A DNA stretch of 28,209 bases, from positions 1 through 28,209 of IMG/VR virus record IMGVR_UViG_3300037584_001158. One strand, 5' to 3'. This document shows, one piece after another, positions 22,177 to 28,209 of the stretch. A program made the position numbers and the translations under genes. How positions within the stretch are numbered: position 1 is the first letter of the stretch; every line of letters starts with the position of its first letter. Source of the DNA: a virus. Under the pieces are notes generated by a model. That model had not been told where the DNA came from. It made no database searches and worked only from the letters and a program-made list of their open reading frames with translations.

Positions 22177-22179
22177 ACA

Positions 22180-22638
22180 ATGCCATACATAGGTCGCTCA
22201 GAAAATTTTGGTGTAAGAAGTAGGTTTCAGTATCAAGCCACAGCTGGACAAACTAGCTTTAGTGGATCAGATGCCAACTCACTATCACTAAGTTACACTG
22301 ATAGTCTGTACATGGATGTATATCAAAATGGTGTGTTGTTAGTGCCGGGTGACGACTACACGGCAACAACTGGTACAACTGTTGTACTAGTCCAAGTAGC
22401 AAGTTTGAACGATATAGTAGAAATGGTCGTATATGATACTTTTTCTGTAGCAGATAGTTATACAAAATCAGAAGCGGATACGAGATATCCTTTCAAGGGT
22501 AATAATAGTATTATAAGATTAAACGGACAGACAATAAGTGCAGACATTACAATAGACAGTGATGAGAATGGTGTAAGTGCAGGTCCTATAACACAGTCGG
22601 CAACAGTTACTGTTAATGGATATTGGAGTATCGTATGA
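22180..22638 (+). CDS. Fibre protein with DSLYMDVYQNGVLLVPGDDY domain
   Basis: A 152-residue fibre-type protein. After MPYIGRSENFGVRS it has FQYQATAGQTSFSG, DSLYMDVYQNGVLLVPGDDY and MVVYDTFSVADSYTK, a very common phage fibre domain. It ends in a short beta tail with IRLNGQTISADITIDSD. The layout matches that of the gene at 18338, so they are probably distant paralogues. Its last codons (TGGAGTATCGTATGA) hold the GGAG for the next gene. Confidence 0.8.
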   Translation: MPYIGRSENFGVRSRFQYQATAGQTSFSGSDANSLSLSYTDSLYMDVYQNGVLLVPGDDYTATTGTTVVLVQVASLNDIVEMVVYDTFSVADSYTKSEADTRYPFKGNNSIIRLNGQTISADITIDSDENGVSAGPITQSATVTVNGYWSIV

Positions 22639-23051
22639 CTAGTCAATTAAATGTAGACACCATTGTAGATAAAGCAGGGTCAGGTGGGTCAAATGTTAAG
22701 ATGGCTAATACCTCTACTTATGTAGGTGAAGGTGGTGGTAGCACACAGAATACTGTGCAAGGATTAATTAAATCGTGGGTTTTAGCAAGTAATGCAGCAT
22801 CACCTACAGATTCATTTAATGTAAGTGGTGGAACTGATAATGGCACAGGTCATTATACTTATGCTTTTTCAACAAACATGGGCAATACAAATTATTCAGT
22901 AGCTGCAGGAACAGCAGGTGGGTCTACTTTTTTTGGTTTTAATCTTTCTGGTAGTTCAGCTACAGGAAATCATACAAATAAAATTGCTACGGATGGTGGT
23001 AGTTTGACGGATGATATAAATATATCTCATGTAGCAGGAGACTTAGCATAA
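22635..23051 (+). CDS. Short fibre protein, GDLA family, member 3
   Basis: A 138-residue fibre-like protein beginning MTSQLNVDTIVDKAGSGGSN. The core has STQNTVQGLIKSWVLAS, then TDSFNVSGGTDNGTGHYTYA and NYSVAAGTAGG, and the end is HVAGDLA. This is the closest match to member 1 (19657): both carry a DNGTG loop and QxGL-K-W. The ATG at 22635 is in an ATGA overlap, six bases behind GGAG. An upstream start at 22623 would lie before this site. Confidence 0.75.
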   Translation: MTSQLNVDTIVDKAGSGGSNVKMANTSTYVGEGGGSTQNTVQGLIKSWVLASNAASPTDSFNVSGGTDNGTGHYTYAFSTNMGNTNYSVAAGTAGGSTFFGFNLSGSSATGNHTNKIATDGGSLTDDINISHVAGDLA

Positions 23052-23053
23052 TG
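23037..23053 (+). promoter_or_regulatory. Cassette junction with embedded Shine-Dalgarno
   Basis: GGAGACTTAGCATAATG again encodes G-D-L-A-stop and presents GGAG ten bases before the next ATG. It differs from the 20071 copy at one synonymous position (CTA/TTA). Confidence 0.7.
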
Positions 23054-23443
23054 GCTAGTGAACTTAAAGTAGATAAATTTACAGGTGTAACCACAGCAGG
23101 TTCTATACTTGTTACAGGTGAAGGCAATAGTACAACAACTAATCTGCAACAAGGGTTAGCGAAGGCTTGGAGTTTTGTAAATCAAAATGATGGTTCTCCT
23201 GCATTTGCCGATTCATTTAATTGTTCAAGTCTTGCTGATGAAGCTACTGGCAGAACATTTAATAATCTTACTAATAATATGAGTAGTGCAAATTTTGCCA
23301 CAGGTGGTAAAGTAACAGCAATTAACATTTCTTGTGTAGAAACTTATAGAACATTTGGAGTAAGATACAGAGCTTTTAATTCAAGTTTTAGTGAAACTGA
23401 TTTAGATTCAAATACTTTGTCAATACACGGAGACCTCGCATAA
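23051..23443 (+). CDS. Short fibre protein, GDLA family, member 4
   Basis: A 130-residue protein: MASELKVDKFTGVTTAGS at the start, TTTNLQQGLAKAWSF, DSFNCSSLADEATGRTF, and SIHGDLA at the end. The QQGLAK-W segment equals that of member 1 almost exactly. The middle loops differ freely, as expected where receptor contacts vary. It is directly joined to members 3 and 5 by the repeated junction. Confidence 0.75.
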   Translation: MASELKVDKFTGVTTAGSILVTGEGNSTTTNLQQGLAKAWSFVNQNDGSPAFADSFNCSSLADEATGRTFNNLTNNMSSANFATGGKVTAINISCVETYRTFGVRYRAFNSSFSETDLDSNTLSIHGDLA

Positions 23444-23445
23444 TG
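23429..23445 (+). promoter_or_regulatory. Cassette junction with embedded Shine-Dalgarno
   Basis: GGAGACCTCGCATAATG, with the same reading and spacing as the junctions at 20071 and 23037, and one synonymous difference (CTC). Confidence 0.7.
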
Positions 23446-23847
23446 GCTAGTATATTAAGAGTAAACACATTAACAGATGCAAGTAGTAATAATTCTATTG
23501 CTACGAGTTTTATAGCAGGTGGTAGTGCTAAAGTTTGGTGTAAATTAACTGGTGCAGCACAGACAATCAATGATAGCTTTAATTTAAGTTCACGCACAGA
23601 CCAAGGAGTAGGTCAAACAGAGTTAACTTTTTCATCAGCTTTTGGTAGTGTGCATTTCTCAAAGACAGCAACAGCAGATTTTGATTCTAGTGTTGATAAT
23701 GGTCTTCATGCCTATGGTTCAGATGGTCAATCTAGTAGTGCAACACCTACCACAACAAAAACAAGGATAGATATATTAGAATATAACTCAACAAATGATG
23801 GTGATTCTGGTTATCTTTGTGCAACTATTCATGGAGACCTAGCATGA
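23443..23847 (+). CDS. Short fibre protein, GDLA family, member 5
   Basis: A 134-residue protein starting MASILRVNTLTDASSNNS, with GGSAKVWCKLTGAAQTINDS followed by FNLSSRTDQGVGQTELTF, and ending TIHGDLA. It shares K-x-W, DSFN-S and GDLA with the family. It lacks QQGL, using GGSAK as does member 2 (20085), so members 2 and 5 form one subgroup and 1, 3 and 4 another. It overlaps the next gene by four bases. Confidence 0.75.
   Translation: MASILRVNTLTDASSNNSIATSFIAGGSAKVWCKLTGAAQTINDSFNLSSRTDQGVGQTELTFSSAFGSVHFSKTATADFDSSVDNGLHAYGSDGQSSSATPTTTKTRIDILEYNSTNDGDSGYLCATIHGDLA
23833..23846 (+). promoter_or_regulatory. Cassette junction with embedded Shine-Dalgarno (ATGA type)
   Basis: GGAGACCTAGCATG is identical to the 20071 junction up to GCAT, but then the stop is TGA overlapping the ATG and not TAA before it. 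Confidence 0.7.
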
Positions 23848-24875
23848 CCAGAGCAGCAGAAATAGCAAAGATGGGTGAAGTCCTAACCAATAGTCAGATT
23901 GGTGGGCGAAGGAATATTATTATCAATGGTGCGATGCAAGTGGCTCAGAGAGGTACATCAAGCACAGGTATTGGTGGGTCAGCAGGATATTTTACTTTAG
24001 ATAGATGGCAAATAAGTCCAAATGGAACAGATGGCAGACTTACGATGACACAAGACAGCTCTGCTCCTAGTGGTTTTGCAAACAGTACCAAATTAGCCTG
24101 TACCACTGCTGATACATCTATTGCAGCAGGCGAGTTTTTAACTTTTACACAAAAAATAGAAGGACAAGACTTACAAGCATTTGCAAAAGGAACATCAGAT
24201 GCAAAAACATTTGCTGTATCGTTTTATGTTAAAGGCAACGCTAATGTTACATATGTGGCAGAACTTATGGATAATGACAATAGCAATAGACATGTTAGTA
24301 AAAGTTTCAGTGTTACAACAGATTGGACAAGAGTGGAATTGAGTTTTCCTGCTGACACAACAGGAGCATTTGATGATGATAATGCTGACAGCATGGTATT
24401 GAATATATGGTTACACGCTGGTACAAACTTCACATCAGGTTCATTACAAACTACATGGGGAGCGTTATCACAAACAAGTAGAGCTGTTGGTATATCTTCT
24501 TTTTTTTCAAGCACATCAAATACTTTTTTCATTACTGGAGTCCAACTAGAAGTTGGAAAAACCACACCATTTGAGCATAGGTCATTTGGGGAAGAACTAA
24601 ATTTAGCAAGACGTTATTATTATCAACCAGATTTAGCATTAAGAATGATAAGTATGCTTTTAAGACCTGACAATAAAAGACAGTTTCAACATTTTTTTCC
24701 AGTGCAAATGAGAGCAGACCCAACTGCCACCACAACTTATGATGCTGATGGTAGTAGTGCTACATTAACTAGTCCTATAGTGAGCAAAGATCAATTTAGA
24801 GCAAGGACAGATGCTCTTAACGCCACAACTCAAGACCCTAGATTAACTGCATTTAAAATGGATGCAGAGTTATAG
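23844..24875 (+). CDS. Large fibre with carbohydrate-binding-like domain
   Basis: A 343-residue fibre. A short tag MTRAAEIAKMGEVLTNSQIG precedes NIIINGAMQVAQRG, a typical opening of phage receptor-binding fibres. A domain of about 180 residues follows, with the look of a carbohydrate-binding beta-sandwich (YFTLDRWQIS, FAVSFYVKGNANVTYVAELM, TDWTRVELSFPADTTGAF, FITGVQLEVGKTTPFEHRSF). The end holds LARRYYYQ. I chose the ATG at 23844, in overlap with the previous stop and behind embedded GGAG. An upstream start at 23817 would lie inside the previous gene. It is probably the main sugar-binding fibre. Confidence 0.85.
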   Translation: MTRAAEIAKMGEVLTNSQIGGRRNIIINGAMQVAQRGTSSTGIGGSAGYFTLDRWQISPNGTDGRLTMTQDSSAPSGFANSTKLACTTADTSIAAGEFLTFTQKIEGQDLQAFAKGTSDAKTFAVSFYVKGNANVTYVAELMDNDNSNRHVSKSFSVTTDWTRVELSFPADTTGAFDDDNADSMVLNIWLHAGTNFTSGSLQTTWGALSQTSRAVGISSFFSSTSNTFFITGVQLEVGKTTPFEHRSFGEELNLARRYYYQPDLALRMISMLLRPDNKRQFQHFFPVQMRADPTATTTYDADGSSATLTSPIVSKDQFRARTDALNATTQDPRLTAFKMDAEL

Positions 24876-24883
24876 GAGATATT

Positions 24884-25057
24884 ATGAATATTACAAAAGC
24901 TAAATATTATTTAGATGAAGATGGTAATGCTAATCAAGGAATAGATGTTACTATAGATGGACAAGAAATGTCTGTACCACTAGACCCTGCTAACAGACAC
25001 TACCAAGCAATCCAAGAATGGGTAGCTGAAGGCAACAAGATAGAGGATGCTGATTAA
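24884..25057 (+). CDS. Small acidic protein with IDGQEMSVPLDPANRHY motif
   Basis: A 57-residue protein (MNITKAKYYLDEDGNANQGI..., VPLDPANRHYQAIQEWVAEG) with AGGAG six bases before the ATG. It fills the only gap between two fibre-region genes and overlaps the next ATG by one base. The pattern (short beta start with DG, then PLDPxNxxYxxIxxWVxxG) is frequent in small proteins next to phage fibres. I see it as a fibre accessory or chaperone fragment of the DUF4376 neighbourhood type, without proof. Confidence 0.7.
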   Translation: MNITKAKYYLDEDGNANQGIDVTIDGQEMSVPLDPANRHYQAIQEWVAEGNKIEDAD

Positions 25058-25542
25058 TGTTAGGTCACGCTGCCATAGCAGAAACTGCTCTTGCTGATGT
25101 AGGTGGCGTATTACAAGTAGCAACAGCGGAGATGAACGCTCTTGCTTCAAGCTCTAGCATAGGATCTGGAACACTTGTTGGTATTTCATCTATTGATGGT
25201 AACTTTACACAAACAACTGCTGGTATATTTATAACTGGTAGTGTAAATGCAGAAGTTAGTTCTAGTTTTACACAAACCACAGAAGACATTAAGGTAGTAA
25301 ACTTTACTGATGTAACCATGAGTAGTGCGTTTACACAGACAGCAGATGGTATCGCTGTACTTGGAGGAATATCTTCTCAAGATTTGAATTTTACAAAAAC
25401 ATCATCTGGAGATATACTGTTTGTAAACGTAGTGACTGATGCCACAACAGAAACTTTTACAGAAATAACTCCAAGTGGCACAGAAACATATACAGAGATT
25501 ACGCCTAGTGGCACAGAGACATATACAGAAATAGTGAGGTAA
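25057..25542 (+). CDS. Repeat-built virion protein (FTQT repeats)
   Basis: A 161-residue protein with two kinds of repeat. Residues 50-124 consist of four imperfect units, each beginning FTQT or FTKT with period 21, 21 and 20 residues. That spacing is about one coil of a beta-helix. Residues 131-159 consist of an 11-residue repeat TET(F/Y)TEITPSG, present two and a half times. The N-terminus MLGHAAIAETALADV is a short helical tag. It is probably a rigid fibre or spike piece. It starts in TAATG overlap with the small gene before it. Confidence 0.7.
   Translation: MLGHAAIAETALADVGGVLQVATAEMNALASSSSIGSGTLVGISSIDGNFTQTTAGIFITGSVNAEVSSSFTQTTEDIKVVNFTDVTMSSAFTQTADGIAVLGGISSQDLNFTKTSSGDILFVNVVTDATTETFTEITPSGTETYTEITPSGTETYTEIVR
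25447..25533 (+). repeat. 33-bp tandem repeat (TETYTEITPSG)
   Basis: Two full 33-base units and a third partial one at the 3' end of the gene. They differ by mostly synonymous changes (ACTCCA/ACGCCT, GAAACA/GAGACA), so the repeat is kept at protein level. Confidence 0.8.
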
Positions 25543-25544
25543 GC

Positions 25545-26444
25545 ATGGCAAGTACATATACATCAAATCTAGGAGTAGAAAAGATAGGTGCTGGTGAACA
25601 AGCTGGTACTTGGGGCAATACTACAAACAACAATCTAGACATAATAGACAGAGCTATAAATGGTGTGGGTGCTATCACATTATCTGGTACAAGTCACACA
25701 TTAACAACTAGCGATGGCACATTGTCAGATGGTGGTTTTAAAGTTCTTGTTTTAGGTGGATCTCCATCTGGCACAAACACAATAACAATATCTCCTAACG
25801 ATCAAGATAAAGTTTACATAGTACAAAATGGCACAAGTCAGACTGCTACCTTTACACAAGGCTCTGGTGGTAATGTATCTGTGCCTGCTGGATCAAAGAA
25901 AATTATATTTGCAGATGGTGCAGGATCTGGTGCAGCCGTAACTGATGTAACAGACGCACTTGATGTGGCAACACTAAGGTTAGGTGGCACTGCGATAACA
26001 TCTACAGCAGCCGAACTTAATCTTATGGATGGTGGCACAAGTGCTGGAACAACAGCCGTTGCAGCAGGTGATGGTATTGTAACCAACGATGGTGGTACAA
26101 TGAGACAGACCACTGCTGCTACCTTTTCTACATATTTCAATGCCAATCTTGTGTCAGTGCCAAGTGCCATAACATCATCTTCTGCTACGCTTACACCATC
26201 GTCTGCACAATCTATTTATCAAAAGGTCGATACATCCAGTAACAACGTAGCATTAACTTTAGCAATAGGCAGTTTGGCGATAGGTCAGTATATAATTGTA
26301 GATAAGACAAGTTCATCTAATACATTAACTTTGAGTTATCCATCTAACTCACAAGGTGTAAGTCTTGGTAACTCGGCATCTTTTGCAATAGCAATAAATC
26401 AAAATGGAAGTATATTTACTTTTGTGGAATCAATTAAGTTTTAG
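25545..26444 (+). CDS. Tail fibre protein with NLGVEKIGAGEQAGTWG start
   Basis: A 299-residue fibre. The N-terminal phrase YTSNLGVEKIGAGEQAGTWG and then NTTNNNLDIIDRAING is a well-known opening of fibres in marine phages and probably an attachment domain. A beta-rich shaft (about 100-200) contains ITSTAAELNLMDGGT, a typical fibre linker. The C-terminal domain (200-299) is rich in strands (LTLAIGSLAIGQYIIVD, SFAIAINQNGSIFTFV). It starts two bases after the preceding gene. No catalytic motif is visible. Confidence 0.85.
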   Translation: MASTYTSNLGVEKIGAGEQAGTWGNTTNNNLDIIDRAINGVGAITLSGTSHTLTTSDGTLSDGGFKVLVLGGSPSGTNTITISPNDQDKVYIVQNGTSQTATFTQGSGGNVSVPAGSKKIIFADGAGSGAAVTDVTDALDVATLRLGGTAITSTAAELNLMDGGTSAGTTAVAAGDGIVTNDGGTMRQTTAATFSTYFNANLVSVPSAITSSSATLTPSSAQSIYQKVDTSSNNVALTLAIGSLAIGQYIIVDKTSSSNTLTLSYPSNSQGVSLGNSASFAIAINQNGSIFTFVESIKF

Positions 26445-26451
26445 GTGATAC

Positions 26452-27570
26452 ATGGCAATACCATTAATATCAAATGTAGGATTTACTGAAGTAGACTCAA
26501 GTGGTAGTCTGAACACTAAAGCTGGTGATAAGACAAAACTACCTATACAGTTTTTTAGATTATCTGGAGCAATAACTGGTGCTTTGACTCTTGATAATAA
26601 CTCTGCACATAAAAAAATAATACTTGATACGAATGGCAATAACATAACAAATTCTAGTGGATCACCTTTGACAACAAACTCCAGTACAACGCTTGAATTA
26701 AAAGGCAGTGGTAATGTTCAATCTACTTTAAAGACATTTACAAGTTCAGAAAGTAGCACCAGCAATACTGGCACAACAACTATAAGCGAAGCAGATAATT
26801 CAACTGTAGTTGTAACATCAGTTGCTAGAGATGCAGACATATCTTTAACAGATGGAGTTAGTGTAGCTTCTGGTTTTTCAGGTTCTTTTTCCACATCTGA
26901 TACTGTTTACTTACCGAATACAGAACTGCTTACACATCCTGCTAATCCAGGTGGTAATACTGGGTCTTTAAATTCAACAGCGGCAGCAGCGGCATCTGCA
27001 ATGATTTCTATTGTAGGTAGTAATTTTGAAAATATTACCACAGGTTTTTCTATAACAATAGCCAGTTCAACTTACGGTATAAGTTCAACAACATTAACTT
27101 CTCCTACTAGCACAACATCTAACACTAGAGTTTTTAAAATAGGTGCGTCATCCGATAGCTTTGGAACCTTTAACATTGGTGTAAAGTTTGTTAAACGTAG
27201 TAGCACAGATATGAGAATAGAGACTATTACAGATCCTAGTAGCGGAGGGGGTAGAGCCGCACCATCGGTTTCAAATATAAGAATACCAAATAACACAGTA
27301 TCAGGTGGCGGTAGAACAATAGCCTTTACAAACAATTTATCTATATCATGTGTGTTAACTGGTGCAAATCCTTTTGACTCTGTAACAGTTGCTGCTGGTG
27401 CAACAAACACACAAACAAGATCCACGACTGACGGATCATTTAGTTTAACTGGTACTATATCTGGTAATGATGGTAGTAGTAGACCTTTTGCTTTGAAAGA
27501 CATGAATGATGGGAGTGGCAGTGTTGATGAAACTGCTTATACTGGAACTAAATCAGTGAGTGCGTTCTGA
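26452..27570 (+). CDS. Ser/Thr-rich structural protein of unknown fold
   Basis: A 372-residue protein, very rich in Ser, Thr, Asn and Gly, with no helix predicted except a short Ala run (about 177-189). It begins MAIPLISNVGFTEVDSSGSL and contains KLPIQFFRLSGAITGALTLD. Residues around 285-350 include IRIPNNTVSGGGRTIAFTNN and DSVTVAAGATNTQTRSTTDG, likely a beta-sandwich. It is probably a long fibre or spike piece or a tail-surface protein. The position between fibre genes and the nozzle suggests a tail base. I cannot name a family. Confidence 0.7.
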   Translation: MAIPLISNVGFTEVDSSGSLNTKAGDKTKLPIQFFRLSGAITGALTLDNNSAHKKIILDTNGNNITNSSGSPLTTNSSTTLELKGSGNVQSTLKTFTSSESSTSNTGTTTISEADNSTVVVTSVARDADISLTDGVSVASGFSGSFSTSDTVYLPNTELLTHPANPGGNTGSLNSTAAAAASAMISIVGSNFENITTGFSITIASSTYGISSTTLTSPTSTTSNTRVFKIGASSDSFGTFNIGVKFVKRSSTDMRIETITDPSSGGGRAAPSVSNIRIPNNTVSGGGRTIAFTNNLSISCVLTGANPFDSVTVAAGATNTQTRSTTDGSFSLTGTISGNDGSSRPFALKDMNDGSGSVDETAYTGTKSVSAF

Positions 27571-28209
27571 TGCCTATGACAGCTTTAAAATTTAAACCTG
27601 GTGTTGTATCTGATATTACATCTTATAGTAATGAAGGTGGTTTTGTTGATGGTGATAAAGTAAGATTTAGGTTTGGTTTTCCAGAAAAATTTGGTGGTTG
27701 GGAAAGAGTTACATCTAATACTTATGAAGGATCTGCAAGACGGCTACATAACTGGGTAGCTTTGGATGGATCTGATTTTTTAGGTGTTGGCACACATCTC
27801 AAATATTACATCGAAGAGGGTCAGACTTTTAACGATATTACACCAATTAGAAATACTACAGGTGCAGGTGATGTAACCTTTTCTGCTACAAACGGATCTA
27901 CAACTATAACCGTTACAGATCCAGCACATGGTGCAAATGAAAAGGATTTTGTAACATTTTCTGGTGCAGCTAGTTTGGGTGGCACAATAACTGCTACTGT
28001 ACTTAATGCAGAGTTTCAGATAACAAAGCTAATAAGTTCTAATGCTTACGAGATTACATCAAGCGTGGCAGCTAACTCATCTGATACTGGTAATGGTGGT
28101 AGTAGTATTGTAGGTGCGTATCAAATAAATGTTGGATTAGATGTAACAGTTGGAGGAACTGGTTTCGGTGCTGGTCAGTGGAGTGGTACAACATCTGGTG
28201 CTTTAGCAA
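27570..28209 (+). CDS. Tail nozzle protein (P22 gp10-like), 3'-truncated by window edge
   Basis: The first 213 residues of a protein that continues past the right edge. The start MPMTALKFKPGVVSDITSYS, followed by GDKVRFRFGFPEKFGGWE (29-46) and LHNWVALDGSDFLGVGTHLK (59-78), is typical for nozzle/tail-stabilisation proteins of marine podoviruses. Together with gp4-like and adaptor proteins it would close the channel. An inserted beta module (110-188: ITVTDPAHGANEKDFVTFSG ... YEITSSVAAN) resembles the one in the gene at 15200. The ATG overlaps the preceding stop (TGATG). Expected full length is several hundred residues more. Confidence 0.8.
   Translation, partial: MPMTALKFKPGVVSDITSYSNEGGFVDGDKVRFRFGFPEKFGGWERVTSNTYEGSARRLHNWVALDGSDFLGVGTHLKYYIEEGQTFNDITPIRNTTGAGDVTFSATNGSTTITVTDPAHGANEKDFVTFSGAASLGGTITATVLNAEFQITKLISSNAYEITSSVAANSSDTGNGGSSIVGAYQINVGLDVTVGGTGFGAGQWSGTTSGALA

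Noticed and set aside
15200-24875. Diversity-generating retroelement as the source of fibre variation
   Set aside because: No reverse transcriptase and no template/variable repeat pair were seen. The fibre copies differ throughout, not at adenine positions only.
1-28209. tRNA, integrase, attachment site or insertion sequence
   Set aside because: I saw no cloverleaf, recombinase motif, terminal inverted repeats or duplicated target site. Lysogeny cannot be judged from this half of the genome.

Overview
The window looks like the structural (late) half of the genome of an AT-rich, tailed double-stranded DNA phage of the marine podovirus kind. Every supported gene is on the plus strand, genes are packed with 1-4 base overlaps (ATGA, GTGA, TAATG), and no gap exceeds about 115 bases. 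I see no integrase, replication, tRNA or CRISPR sequence. The low GC content and the style of the small genes (short lysine-rich proteins, many fibre-like proteins) resemble phage contigs from sunlit seawater. An alphaproteobacterial host such as a SAR11/SAR116 relative is a guess, not something the sequence proves.

Layout: (1) 1-4389, packaging: the 3' part of the terminase large subunit (N-terminus cut by the window edge), a lysine-rich unknown protein and a long portal protein. (2) 4409-5943, a membrane cassette of four consecutive TM proteins ending in a 3-TM holin of the gene-transfer-agent type. (3) 6032-8258, small basic proteins, one with a Cys zinc-knuckle pattern and one with an EF-hand-like loop, then two unknown genes. 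(4) 8236-11610, head assembly: a GroES-like co-chaperonin, an acidic coiled-coil scaffold, two head-associated proteins and the major capsid protein, closed by a strong intrinsic terminator at 11631-11659. (5) 11724-14533, two small virion-like proteins followed by an island of small, extremely basic, cysteine-bearing proteins, an XhlA-like coiled-coil/TM protein and a LysM protein with 16-residue tandem repeats. (6) 14534-16834, head-tail connector and adaptor genes (P22 gp4-like, SU10-type adaptor-like) and small tail proteins. (7) 16834-27570, about 10.7 kb of fibre-like genes interleaved with small chaperone-like proteins. (8) 27570 to the right edge, the N-terminus of a nozzle (P22 gp10-like) protein.

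How the genes probably work together: terminase and portal package DNA into a capsid built on the scaffold. The phage GroES would adapt the host GroEL to fold capsid protein. The gp4-like, adaptor and nozzle proteins close the head and form a short tail, which carries an unusually large set of fibre proteins. The membrane cassette releases the virions.

The most unusual part is the fibre array. At least five genes are paralogues of one small fibre family (conserved W, SFN-S core and a C-terminal G-D-L/M-A). In nine genes the Shine-Dalgarno GGAG lies within the last codons of the preceding gene, so each cassette appears to carry the ribosome-binding site for the next one. The second notable region is the island of basic cysteine proteins between the capsid and connector genes.
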